Below, piece after piece: positions 1-7,239 of a stretch of 26,010 nt of DNA. The DNA is from JBPCIX01 sp051005875 (GTDB lineage: Bacteria > Actinomycetota > CADDZG01 > JAHWKV01), in NCBI GenBank assembly GCA_051005875.1, contig JBPCIX010000050.1, positions 1 through 26,010 of the forward strand, given 5' to 3'. Below the pieces are notes generated by a model. It was not told where the DNA came from and ran no database searches. It was given only the letters and a program-made list of their open reading frames with translations. Numbering within the stretch: position 1 is the stretch's first letter; every line of letters begins with the position of its first letter. A program made the position numbers and the translations under genes.

Positions 1-123
1 ATGGCTGCGTTGCGGCCGGCTTCGCCTCTCGCTCGGGTACTCCCCGGTACACGTCGCTCGCCGCGCCTTGCCCTCGGGGCGCAGGAGCGCTCTCTTGTGC
101 AAGGCTATTCACGATTCGGACCA
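1..123. other. Window-edge GC-rich stretch with no supported gene
   Basis: This stretch lies downstream of the minus-strand gene that stops at 124. It is rich in short CG-containing words: TCGCTCG occurs twice and GGTAC twice (around 36-52). The plus strand is open here, but that frame continues through the antisense of the next gene and has no ribosome binding site or recognisable domain. The minus strand also has an open stretch, but again nothing recognisable. The word pattern suggests structured or repetitive intergenic DNA. I cannot show that it is repeated elsewhere in the genome. Confidence 0.3.
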
Positions 124-777
124 CTAGGACCTCGAACTAAACGAGCGGCGGCCTCTGCGCCGGCCGGCCCTGCCCTGACTTATCAGGCTGGCCGCACTTC
201 CCAAAGCAACCAGTGCAGCCAAGATTCCGATTGTTCGCCTGAGAGGAAAGCCCTCGCTTTTGGTAGCAGGCTTCGCCTGGGTCTGAGCGGCAGGCTGTTT
301 GACCGGAGCTTCGGACGGCGCCAAAGTTTCCAGTGGCGCGGGCGAAGGGACGGTGAATGCGTCCGTATAAAGATCGTTCTCCTCCAGAAAAATGACAGGG
401 ATTCCACCGGAAAACGTGCCCGTGAACGAGGAGGCCGAAGACGCACTGGTCGACGACTTGGTCGTCGCTTTTGAGGGAGAGACGCCCGATGGGGAAGGGG
501 CCGGCGCAGGAGTTGCTCCCTGCTGTCGGGTGCTCTGGCCCTTTTGGCCTACCCCATCGCGCCCGGGCGGGCCCGCGTCCGAGCCACTTGTCGAGCCTGA
601 ATCGCTGCGTCCGTCGGTGCCGTCGGTACCGGGCTGGGGAGCAGTTTCGCCGGGCCCTAAAATGTCAGGCACATTCTGCTGGCCGATAGCTACGCCGTGC
701 AGCATCAGCGCCGCAATCGTCAGTGCTAAGACGACCGCCGGCCCGAAGACCCTCAACCCTCTACGAAGCTCTCTCAC
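124..777 (-). CDS. Low-complexity secreted or membrane-anchored protein, unknown function
   Basis: I do not recognise this 217-residue protein. It starts with GTG at 777, and a strong AGGAGG at 784-789, six bases upstream, fixes that start. Residues 1-33 look like a signal peptide or signal anchor: a basic RELRRGLR start followed by a hydrophobic segment. Residues about 35-180 are rich in Gly, Ser, Thr, Pro and Ala and are probably disordered and extracytoplasmic, except for a short hydrophobic-acidic patch near 125-140 (GGIPVIFLEEND). Residues about 180-200 form a second hydrophobic segment, followed by a very basic tail (GRRRGRR). This resembles the layout of actinobacterial cell-surface proteins, but no LPxTG sorting motif is visible. 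The gene lies immediately downstream of tRNA-Asn on the same strand. Existence is likely; function is unknown. Confidence 0.7.
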   Translation of the reverse strand: MRELRRGLRVFGPAVVLALTIAALMLHGVAIGQQNVPDILGPGETAPQPGTDGTDGRSDSGSTSGSDAGPPGRDGVGQKGQSTRQQGATPAPAPSPSGVSPSKATTKSSTSASSASSFTGTFSGGIPVIFLEENDLYTDAFTVPSPAPLETLAPSEAPVKQPAAQTQAKPATKSEGFPLRRTIGILAALVALGSAASLISQGRAGRRRGRRSFSSRS

Positions 778-783
778 ACAAAA

Positions 784-789
784 CCTCCT
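784..789 (-). promoter_or_regulatory. Shine-Dalgarno site fixing the GTG start at 777
   Basis: The minus strand reads AGGAGG here, with a six-base spacer (TTTTGT) before GTG at 777. It is one of the strongest ribosome binding sites in the window and is the main reason to accept the otherwise anonymous 217-residue reading frame as a real gene. Confidence 0.75.
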
Positions 790-853
790 GAATAAATTAA
801 AGCTTACCCTGATCCTCGAGGTGCCTCCGGTTTACAAGGAAATGATCATGCAG

Positions 854-926
854 CTCCGGGGGCGAGACTTGAACTCGCAACCTATTGATTAACAGTCAAC
901 CGCGCTGCCAATTGCGCCACCCCGGA
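854..926 (-). tRNA. tRNA-Asn (anticodon GTT)
   Basis: The minus strand folds into a complete cloverleaf. The acceptor arms are TCCGGGG and CCCCGGA (seven pairs), with discriminator base G at 854. The D stem is GCGC/GCGC around the loop AATTGGCA. The anticodon stem is GTTGA/TCAAT (first pair G-T) around the loop CTGTTAA, giving anticodon GTT for asparagine. The variable loop is AGGTT, and the T arm is GCGAG-TTCAAGT-CTCGC. The 3' CCA is not encoded (CTG follows the discriminator), so it must be added by CCA-adding enzyme. A TATCAT hexamer 16 bases upstream could be a -10 element, but no convincing -35 was seen. Confidence 0.97.
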
Positions 927-996
927 ATGGGTGCATCAATCGATGATAGCGCGTAAGACCCCCTAGCCGACCGCCGAGCGATTAAGGGCGCCGGGA

Positions 997-1025
997 TTGT
1001 GCCCTTTGCTTTTTGGGCATAAGTT
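997..1025 (+). promoter_or_regulatory. Possible sigma-70 type promoter for the YtxH-like gene
   Basis: TTGTGC at 997-1002 and TAAGTT at 1020-1025 are separated by exactly 17 bases. Each matches the -35 or -10 consensus at only three of six positions. Position is the better argument: transcription would start near 1032, just before the ribosome binding site at 1041. This is a weak match and remains tentative. Confidence 0.25.
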
Positions 1026-1040
1026 AGACACCTACGAACA

Positions 1041-1045
1041 GGAGG
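1041..1045 (+). promoter_or_regulatory. Shine-Dalgarno site selecting the GTG start at 1051
   Basis: GGAGG at 1041-1045 lies five bases before GTG at 1051. An in-frame TTG at 997 lies further upstream, but it has no ribosome binding site and would add 18 residues that do not resemble the family. The site therefore fixes the shorter protein. Confidence 0.75.
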
Positions 1046-1050
1046 AATCT

Positions 1051-1338
1051 GTGGCTGCATTTCGAAAAGGCATGATCATTGGGTTTGGGATTGGCTACGT
1101 TAAGGGATCAAAAGCTGGGCGCGAGCGCTACGAGCAGATCAGAAAGAACTGGAACAAGGTAAAGGCGACACCCGCCTACCAAAGCCTCAATTCGAAGGCT
1201 CAGGAATTGATCGGTAATGGATTGATAAAGGGAAGGCTTGCGGCTCTCGACGCTGTGACCAAAGCCTCATCGAAAATTCGACACCCTGTCACCGGAGGAT
1301 CTTCCAACGGCCACGAGTCAAAGTACAGCTCAACCTAG
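1051..1338 (+). CDS. Small YtxH-like protein
   Basis: This 95-residue protein starts at GTG 1051. Its N-terminus is a short glycine-rich hydrophobic segment followed by a basic, conserved-looking block (residues 7-30, including KGSKAGRERYEQI). That pattern is typical of YtxH-like and related small actinobacterial proteins with the wording FGxGYVxGxKAGRERYE. The middle is an amphipathic helical region, and the C-terminus (from about 75) is polar and probably disordered. The family is thought to be membrane-associated, but no biochemical role is established. The gene converges on rpoD with only ten bases between the two stops. The family-level assignment is by motif; the function is unknown. 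Confidence 0.75.
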   Translation: MAAFRKGMIIGFGIGYVKGSKAGRERYEQIRKNWNKVKATPAYQSLNSKAQELIGNGLIKGRLAALDAVTKASSKIRHPVTGGSSNGHESKYSST

Positions 1339-1348
1339 CAGCCGGCGG

Positions 1349-2581
1349 CTACTCCAGGTAGTCCCTCAGTTTTTGGGAGCGCGAGGGATGCCTCAGCTTC
1401 GATAGGGTCTTAGATTCAATCTGACGGATCCGTTCGCGGGTCACGCCGAACTCCTTGCCTACTTCTTCGAGGGTTCGGGGGGTTCCATCGTGCAATCCGA
1501 AGCGCAGCTGCACGACTTTGCGCTCCCGCTCAGAAAGTGTGTGCAGAACGCTTTCCAGCTGCTCCTGAAGCAAGATGAATGAGGCCGCATCAAGCGGGAT
1601 AACTGCATCGGAATCCTCAATGAAGTCCCCCAGGTGCGAGTCCTCTTCTTCGCCGATCGGTGTCTCAAGCGAAACCGGCTCTTGCGAGACCTTCATGATT
1701 TCGCGAACTTTATCCGTCGACATTTCCATGTGGCCGGCGATCTCTTCCGCCAGCGGCTCGCGATTCAGATCTTGCATTAGCTGGCGCTGAATTCTCAGCA
1801 GTTTGTTAATGGTTTCGACCATGTGCACGGGGATACGAATCGTTCGCGCCTGGTCGGCGATTGCCCTGGTGATTGCCTGGCGAATCCACCAGGTGGCGTA
1901 GGTCGAGAACTTGTAGCCCTTTGTGTAATCGAATTTTTCGACGGCTCGAATAAGGCCGAGGTTGCCCTCTTGAATCAAGTCCAGAAATAGCATGCCGCGG
2001 CCCACGTAGCGCTTTGCGATTGAAACTACCAACCTCAGGTTGGCCTCAACCACCTTGCGCTTTGCTACAACGCCATCGCGCTCGATGCGCCGGCAAATCT
2101 CACGGGCTTTGTCGGCGGTCAGCTTTCCGGTGCCGACCTCGAGATTCGAGCGATGGGCAAGAGCCTCGATCTTAGCGAGATCGAATTTGCGCCGGATAAT
2201 CAACATCTCTTCTGCAAGCAGGCCCGCTTCGATTCGCATGGCAAGATCGACTTCCTGCTCGGCGGTCAGCAGGGGTACCTTGCCAATTTCCTTCAGATAC
2301 ATGCGGACGGGGTCGTTGGTGGGAGTTTTTAGCAACTCCGCTTCCCGGCGGAAATCTTCGATCTGCTCGCCGGGGGTGCCGGGTTCGGTTTCGAGAACTT
2401 CAATGCTCTCCTCAGCGATGAGTGCATAAACCCCATCGATCTGTTCGGCCGATAGATCTAGCATCCCGAGAGCGTCGACGATTTCCTCGGCTGTTAGCCA
2501 GCCCTTTTCTTTGCCTCGGGCGACAAGCTCTTTTACATCATCAATCTGAGTTTCTTTAGCCACGTTCTCCCTAGTGCTCAT
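1349..2581 (-). CDS. rpoD: Primary RNA polymerase sigma factor (RpoD/SigA type)
   Basis: This is a group 1 sigma-70 factor of 410 residues, which directs core RNA polymerase to housekeeping promoters. Region 1.1-like sequence occupies about residues 12-65. Region 1.2 follows (about 88-120, DPVRMYLKEIGKVPLL). Region 2 spans about 175-250 and includes the core-binding and -10 recognition helices (DLIQEGNLGLIRAV; YATWWIRQAITRAI). Region 3 follows, and region 4 ends in the -35 helix-turn-helix (VGKEFGVTRERIRQIESK, about 374-391). The non-conserved insert between regions 1.2 and 2 is short. ATG at 2581 is preceded by AGGAG with a five-base spacer; this lies inside the last codons of dnaG, and the two genes overlap by 11 bases. 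Translation is therefore probably coupled to primase, an ancient arrangement. Confidence 0.97.
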   Translation of the reverse strand: MSTRENVAKETQIDDVKELVARGKEKGWLTAEEIVDALGMLDLSAEQIDGVYALIAEESIEVLETEPGTPGEQIEDFRREAELLKTPTNDPVRMYLKEIGKVPLLTAEQEVDLAMRIEAGLLAEEMLIIRRKFDLAKIEALAHRSNLEVGTGKLTADKAREICRRIERDGVVAKRKVVEANLRLVVSIAKRYVGRGMLFLDLIQEGNLGLIRAVEKFDYTKGYKFSTYATWWIRQAITRAIADQARTIRIPVHMVETINKLLRIQRQLMQDLNREPLAEEIAGHMEMSTDKVREIMKVSQEPVSLETPIGEEEDSHLGDFIEDSDAVIPLDAASFILLQEQLESVLHTLSERERKVVQLRFGLHDGTPRTLEEVGKEFGVTRERIRQIESKTLSKLRHPSRSQKLRDYLE

Positions 2582-4379
2582 CGAAACTCCTGCGCTCAGC
2601 CTCCAAGCGCATCAGTTCACCAAAAAGCGAATCGTATTCGTCTGAATTAGTGTCGGCATCCAACCGGGCAAGTTTAGCCTGTGCGGCTCTTACGCGCCTT
2701 TCGACCAAGAAAGACTCAAGCCGCTGGAACACCTCATCGGGATCCTTCGTGACGTTTGGCGTAAGAGAAAGCTCCGCGGCCAAGCGGCGGGTTTCATCAT
2801 CGGGCAATCGCTCCATCACTCGCGGGGGGAATCCGCCGCGGACCTCGCCGCTGTTTTCGCCGGAGAGCTGGTTGTCATCGCTCTGACTCGAAACGGGGGC
2901 CGCCTCCATCTCGCGCATTGAATTGAACAAAACACGGTGGGCGGGCTGCGTGAAGTGATCTGCATTCAATCGCTGAACCGCCTCGGAACGCTGGCTTGGA
3001 GATTCAAGAAGGATCGCAAGCGCCTCGCGCTCGACCTTTACGTGCCCGGGGGTTCTGACCGCCTGGGCAATCCCAACGCGCTGGCCTGAATCCTGGGCCG
3101 CTGCGATTTCGAGCTGCACTTGCTGAGGATCAACTCCTATTCGCTTCGCCACCCAAAAGCCGTGCTCGCTGCGGGCCACCCGGCTGGGCTCCCAACCCAA
3201 CAGACCGGCGGCGGCCTTAACCGCCTTGGATTTCCCTTCGGCGGTATCCAGTCGATGTCGTGAAATTTCGCGCTCCAGAATGAATCTCATGAGGGCAATC
3301 GACTCATCCAGGATCAACCCGGCGGCCTCCCTGCCTTCCATCAAGGCAACATCGGCAGGATCCTTCCCAGCCGGAATCGGGGCGACCAGAACCTCAAGCC
3401 CGATCTTGGTGTGCAGCCCGAATCCGCGCTCCGAAGCGACCGCTCCGGCTGCATCGGCGTCGAAAGCCAAAATCGCCCGCTCACAAAAACGTTTGATCAA
3501 AGCGAAATGCTCTTCGCCCAGAGCGGTACCGCAAGTCGCCACAACGTTGTCAAACCCGATTTTGGTCATGGCGATTACATCGGTGTACCCCTCGGTCACA
3601 ATCGCCGTTCCGGTGCGAACCATTCCGGCTTTCGCACGATCAAGCCCGAACAAAATTTTTGACTTGCGATAAATGGTCGTTTCGGGAGAGTTCAAATACT
3701 TTGGCTGCTCCTCCCCCAAAGCTCTCGCGCCGAACCCGACCACTTTGCCGGAAAGGTCTGAGACCGGGAACATGACCCGGCCCCGGAAGCGATCACGGTG
3801 CTCCCCTGAATCGGTGGCATACGCCAGTCCGGCCTCGAGAATCTGCTTCGACGTGAACTTAGCGCCCAGCAGGTAACGGTAAAGTTGGTCCGCGCCTGCC
3901 GGCGAATACCCCAGCCGCCACACGCCGGCATCCTCAGAAGAAAAGCCGCGCCCTTCCAGGTACTTGCGCGCACCTTTTGCCTCAGGGGCTCCGGCCAACA
4001 GGTGGGCGAAGTGGGCTGCCGCCGCTTCGGTGGCAGCCATTAACGGGGCTCTCGCGCCCTCGGGTTTGCCCGACGACCCCTCGGTCCGAAGGGCCATTCC
4101 CAATCGGTCGGCCAGCCGCTGGGCCGATTCTGCAAACGTAAGGCCTTCGGCCTTTTGCAAGAAGCTGAACACGTCGCCGCCGGCGCCGCAGCCGTGACAG
4201 TAATAAAGCTGCTTGCCGGGATCGACGGTTAGCGAAGGTGTTTTTTCTTGATGAAAGCAGCACAGGCCCTTAAAGACCCGCCCCGCCTTTTTGAGCTGCG
4301 TGTGGGCCGCGATGACCTCGGATAAATCGGTGCGCTCGCGAAGGTCCGAGATGTCGTCGGGGTTAATCCTTCCGGGCAT
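2571..4379 (-). CDS. dnaG: DNA primase
   Basis: Primase synthesises the RNA primers for replication at the fork, working with replicative helicase. The 602-residue protein has the three usual parts. The N-terminal CHC2 zinc-binding domain carries C40, H43, C61 and C64. The RNA polymerase/TOPRIM core includes PKYLNSPET (about 226-234), the conserved acidic motif VTEGYTDV (E263) and FDADAAG (D307, D309). A C-terminal helical helicase-binding region follows (about 430 onward). I place the start at ATG 4379, preceded by GAGGGGAG with a short spacer. The frame opens 14 codons further upstream, but those residues are unlike primase N-termini. The start overlaps dgt by 17 bases and the end overlaps rpoD by 11, making a compact dgt-dnaG-rpoD operon. 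Confidence 0.97.
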   Translation of the reverse strand: MPGRINPDDISDLRERTDLSEVIAAHTQLKKAGRVFKGLCCFHQEKTPSLTVDPGKQLYYCHGCGAGGDVFSFLQKAEGLTFAESAQRLADRLGMALRTEGSSGKPEGARAPLMAATEAAAAHFAHLLAGAPEAKGARKYLEGRGFSSEDAGVWRLGYSPAGADQLYRYLLGAKFTSKQILEAGLAYATDSGEHRDRFRGRVMFPVSDLSGKVVGFGARALGEEQPKYLNSPETTIYRKSKILFGLDRAKAGMVRTGTAIVTEGYTDVIAMTKIGFDNVVATCGTALGEEHFALIKRFCERAILAFDADAAGAVASERGFGLHTKIGLEVLVAPIPAGKDPADVALMEGREAAGLILDESIALMRFILEREISRHRLDTAEGKSKAVKAAAGLLGWEPSRVARSEHGFWVAKRIGVDPQQVQLEIAAAQDSGQRVGIAQAVRTPGHVKVEREALAILLESPSQRSEAVQRLNADHFTQPAHRVLFNSMREMEAAPVSSQSDDNQLSGENSGEVRGGFPPRVMERLPDDETRRLAAELSLTPNVTKDPDEVFQRLESFLVERRVRAAQAKLARLDADTNSDEYDSLFGELMRLEAERRSFDEH

Positions 4380-5427
4380 CGGGACTCCCCTCAACCAGGC
4401 GGGCATGCTCACGGAGCGCAAATCGGTCGGTCATTCCGGCTACATAGTCGATAAGCCGCGTTTGAAAGTCGGATTCCATGCCGCCCTGCGGCAGCTCGTC
4501 GCGCTGAGCCTCGAAATGGTCCAGCAGCTCTCGCAACAAAGCCGCAAGCCGCAACTGCTCGTCGCGAAGCTCGGGGCGGCTGTAAACCTTGGCAAACATG
4601 AAGCTGCGTGTTTCGAGCATGGCCTCGAAAACGTCTGGCGCCATTTCTATTTTTTGGTTAGGAGGGCTGGTTGCGCTTGAATTGATGACCGATCCCACCA
4701 TCGTGTCTATCTGCGCAGAAGGGGTGGAACCCAGGACCTTTCTTGTGACCGCCGGAAGGCCGGCTACTTCCAGTACCCCGGCCCGCAGGGCGTCGTCGAT
4801 GTCGTGGCTAAGGTATGCGATCCGATCGGCAAAACGGGCAACCTCGCCTTCGAGGGTTGACGGCAACGGCATCGACCAGGTGTGATTCAAAATGCCATCG
4901 CGAACTTCCGCCGTCAGATTCAACCCCGGCTCCGGCCGGGGCTCCTCCGACGGACCGGGTCCCCCCTCCAGCCCTCTAACTTCTACCCGCCTAACTTCCA
5001 GGCAGTCAACAATTCGAAGTGACTGAGCGTTATGGCGGAAGGGGCGGCCCAGGAAGTCCGCCAGAACTTCTTCGCCCAGATGCCCAAACGGCGTGTGACC
5101 CAAATCGTGGCCAAGGCAGATCGCCTCAGCCAGATCCTCGTTTAGCTTTAGCGCCCTGGCTATCGTCCGGGCCACTTGAGCCACTTCAAGCGTGTGCGTC
5201 AGCCGGACGCGATGATGATCACCTTCCGGCGCGACAAAAACCTGCGTCTTGTGGGCCAAACGACGAAAGGCCTTGCAATGCAAAATACGGTCGCGGTCGC
5301 GCATGAAAGCAGTTCGAAAGGGATGGGGCGCCTCGGCCACTGCCCGGCCCGCCGACTTTTCCGCCAACGCGGCCCCCGGCGCAAGGGATTGTCTCTCGGC
5401 TGCCTCAATCCTTTCGCGAATATCCAT
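4363..5427 (-). CDS. dgt: dGTPase-like deoxynucleoside triphosphate triphosphohydrolase (HD domain)
   Basis: Members of this family hydrolyse dNTPs, classically dGTP, to the deoxynucleoside and triphosphate. They act in the cytoplasm to limit dNTP pools. The 354-residue protein has the HD signature: H78 (RLTHTLEV), H107-D108 (GHDLGHTPFGH) and the distal aspartate near 201-209 (ADRIAYLSHDIDDA). Conserved flanking blocks are RDRILHCKAFRRLAHKTQV (45-63) and DGILNHTW. Residues about 146-168 form a Pro/Glu-rich insertion between conserved segments. The length fits the shorter bacterial, type II-like dGTPases, so substrate preference cannot be read from sequence. The start is ATG 5427; the upstream TAGGA lies very close to it, so initiation may be weak or on a short leader. 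The gene heads the dgt-dnaG-rpoD operon. Confidence 0.93.
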   Translation of the reverse strand: MDIRERIEAAERQSLAPGAALAEKSAGRAVAEAPHPFRTAFMRDRDRILHCKAFRRLAHKTQVFVAPEGDHHRVRLTHTLEVAQVARTIARALKLNEDLAEAICLGHDLGHTPFGHLGEEVLADFLGRPFRHNAQSLRIVDCLEVRRVEVRGLEGGPGPSEEPRPEPGLNLTAEVRDGILNHTWSMPLPSTLEGEVARFADRIAYLSHDIDDALRAGVLEVAGLPAVTRKVLGSTPSAQIDTMVGSVINSSATSPPNQKIEMAPDVFEAMLETRSFMFAKVYSRPELRDEQLRLAALLRELLDHFEAQRDELPQGGMESDFQTRLIDYVAGMTDRFALREHARLVEGSPDARKD

Positions 5428-5522
5428 TCCTACGAGTGTACCGATCGCGTCCGACGCCCAGAGCGGGGACTGAGCGTCGCCAACTGTGGGGCTTTGCCCT
5501 CAGGGCCGGTTAATCTCGATGC

Positions 5523-7136
5523 ATGAGAGCGAAATCGTCATTCAATTTGTTCGGCACCCCTGTCGCCGTTAGTCCCATCTTTTTCGCCTTTGTTCTGTTT
5601 ATCGGTTGGGCTTCTGGTCAAAAGTCGTTGTTGCTGCTGACGGCCTGGGTAGCGATCGTGTTCGTCTCAATTCTCTGGCACGAAATGGGCCACGCTATTG
5701 CCTTCAGAGCTTTCGGACACCCGGCCGCCATCAGCCTGGTTGGGATGGGCGGAGTCACCTATCCGGTGACCCCCAAGCCAATTTCGCCCGGGCGCGACAT
5801 CCTCATAAGCCTCGCCGGGCCGGGCGCCGGGATGCTTCTGGGAGGCGCTGTTTGGGCCCTCAGGCACTTCGGGGGAATCGGAGTTTATGCCTCGCCGGAT
5901 GACTACGAGATCGCGACAATCTTTAATAACTTGCTCTTTGTCAATATTGGCTGGGGCCTATTTAATCTTGTTCCAATGCTGCCGCTAGACGGGGGCCGGG
6001 TGATGGCGGCGACACTAAAGATCGCGACAAAGGGCGAAGGATTCGCAGCAGCCCTCGTAGTTTCACTAGTGGTCGGCGCCGCCCTGGCCGTAGCTGCCTA
6101 CACGGTGAATCAGCCTTATGTAGCACTCCTTGTGCTCTTGTTCGGATTCAGCAACGTCACAGCTCTGCAGCAAGTAAGGCGCAGCAAACAAGCCTTGAAG
6201 GATTCCCGAGTTGTGGATACCCGAGAGGCCGTCCCCGCTGCCGCCATTGCGGCAGACCCCGGGCCGCAGGCATCGATCCATTCTGAGGCCGGGCGAGCGG
6301 ATCCCGACCGGCCGATTGAGCCGGAGGCGCCGGGTCCGGCACCCACCACTGAGACCACTGAGACCACTGAGACCACTGAGACAGAAATAGTCTGGAACGC
6401 GTCTGGAGCAGACGAACCGAGATCTGTTGAGCAGTCCCCAGCGAACACGCCCGGCAAGCCCGGAATGTTGGTGAAAACCATTTTGCTGATCAACCTGGTG
6501 ATCTTCGTCGCACAGCAGGCCGACCCGGCGATAGCGGTTCGGTTCGTCCAAAACCCCCTGGCTATCGCTTTGGGTCACCAGTGGTATCGGCTGCTCACTC
6601 CGATGCTGCTCCACGCCGACTTCATCCACATCGGTTTTAACTCCTATGCGCTTTGGATATATGGTCCGGTCGTCGAGGAGGCCATGGGCAAGGTCCGATT
6701 CCTGGCGATCTACATAGTCGCCGGATTCACCGGCAACGTCGCCTCGTTCGCCTTTGGAAGATGTCCCAGTTTCGGGCTTGGCGCCTCGGGAGCAATCTTC
6801 GGCATCATCGGCGCCCTGCTTGTCTATCATTTCGCTCGCCGCAAAACCTCACCCGCCGGCCGGGCGGGGCTTCAGGGCATTCTTTTCATAATCATCATCA
6901 ACCTGGCAATAGGCTTTTCCTCGCAGGGAATCGACAACTTCGCGCACATGGGTGGGCTGGCCGGCGGAATACTCGTCGGTGCCGCCTTCGACCAGGCAGA
7001 GCGACTGAGGACTGCAGGCAAGGTCCCGCCGTCGGTGGCAGCGGCCGCCCAGGTAGCCGCTTTATTTCTGGTGGCGGCGGCGAGCATTGCCCTGGCTGCT
7101 TACAGGACCTCGCACTTTACGTGCGCTGGACTGTAG
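5523..7136 (+). CDS. Site-2 protease and rhomboid protease fused in one polypeptide
   Basis: This single 537-residue frame joins two unrelated intramembrane proteases. Residues 1-220 form an M50 site-2 metalloprotease: HEMGH at 53-57 supplies the zinc ligands and catalytic Glu54, and the third-ligand motif NLVPMLPLDGG is at 148-158, with several membrane segments. Residues 221-312 form a hydrophilic Pro/Glu/Thr linker holding four TTE repeats (275-286). Residues 315-537 form an S54 rhomboid serine protease: H369 and N373 in the HIGFN block, catalytic Ser422 in GASG, and catalytic His475 in FAHMGG. Both active sites look complete. Site-2 proteases cut membrane-bound regulators such as anti-sigma factors; rhomboids cut helices at the membrane surface. 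The start is ATG 5523 with no clear ribosome binding site. The gene diverges from dgt across 95 bases and precedes an AAA+ ATPase gene. The substrate is unknown. Confidence 0.93.
   Translation: MRAKSSFNLFGTPVAVSPIFFAFVLFIGWASGQKSLLLLTAWVAIVFVSILWHEMGHAIAFRAFGHPAAISLVGMGGVTYPVTPKPISPGRDILISLAGPGAGMLLGGAVWALRHFGGIGVYASPDDYEIATIFNNLLFVNIGWGLFNLVPMLPLDGGRVMAATLKIATKGEGFAAALVVSLVVGAALAVAAYTVNQPYVALLVLLFGFSNVTALQQVRRSKQALKDSRVVDTREAVPAAAIAADPGPQASIHSEAGRADPDRPIEPEAPGPAPTTETTETTETTETEIVWNASGADEPRSVEQSPANTPGKPGMLVKTILLINLVIFVAQQADPAIAVRFVQNPLAIALGHQWYRLLTPMLLHADFIHIGFNSYALWIYGPVVEEAMGKVRFLAIYIVAGFTGNVASFAFGRCPSFGLGASGAIFGIIGALLVYHFARRKTSPAGRAGLQGILFIIIINLAIGFSSQGIDNFAHMGGLAGGILVGAAFDQAERLRTAGKVPPSVAAAAQVAALFLVAAASIALAAYRTSHFTCAGL
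6345..6380 (+). repeat. Four perfect 9-bp tandem repeats in the protease linker
   Basis: ACCACTGAG is repeated four times without change and in frame, giving Thr-Thr-Glu four times (residues 275-286 of the fusion protease). Because the unit is three codons, slippage would change linker length without breaking the reading frame. Confidence 0.95.
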
Positions 7137-7239
7137 GGTGCGCTGGTCCGTAGGGGCAGAAACTCACCGCGCAGCATAGAAGGGCCAAGAACCTGGCAAA
7201 ATGGCTGTAATTCGCAATACATGGGACACGGGAGGATAA

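Noticed and set aside
1..474. Plus-strand open frame of 157 codons
   Set aside because: It runs antisense to the better-supported minus-strand gene at 124-777, has no ribosome binding site, and its product is an Arg-rich sequence with no domain, as expected for a GC-rich shadow frame.
392..892. Plus-strand open frame of 166 codons
   Set aside because: It overlaps both the minus-strand gene and the tRNA-Asn antisense, and has no recognisable domain or ribosome binding site.
1000..1020. Hairpin TGCCC...GGGCA upstream of the YtxH-like gene as an attenuator
   Set aside because: Five pairs with a ten-base loop is too weak, and it overlaps the candidate promoter spacer, where it would not be transcribed.
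6066..6830. Long minus-strand frame opposite the fusion protease
   Set aside because: The plus-strand protein has intact catalytic motifs along this stretch; the antisense frame reads as Gly/Arg/Asp-rich noise, including runs created by the ACCACTGAG repeat.
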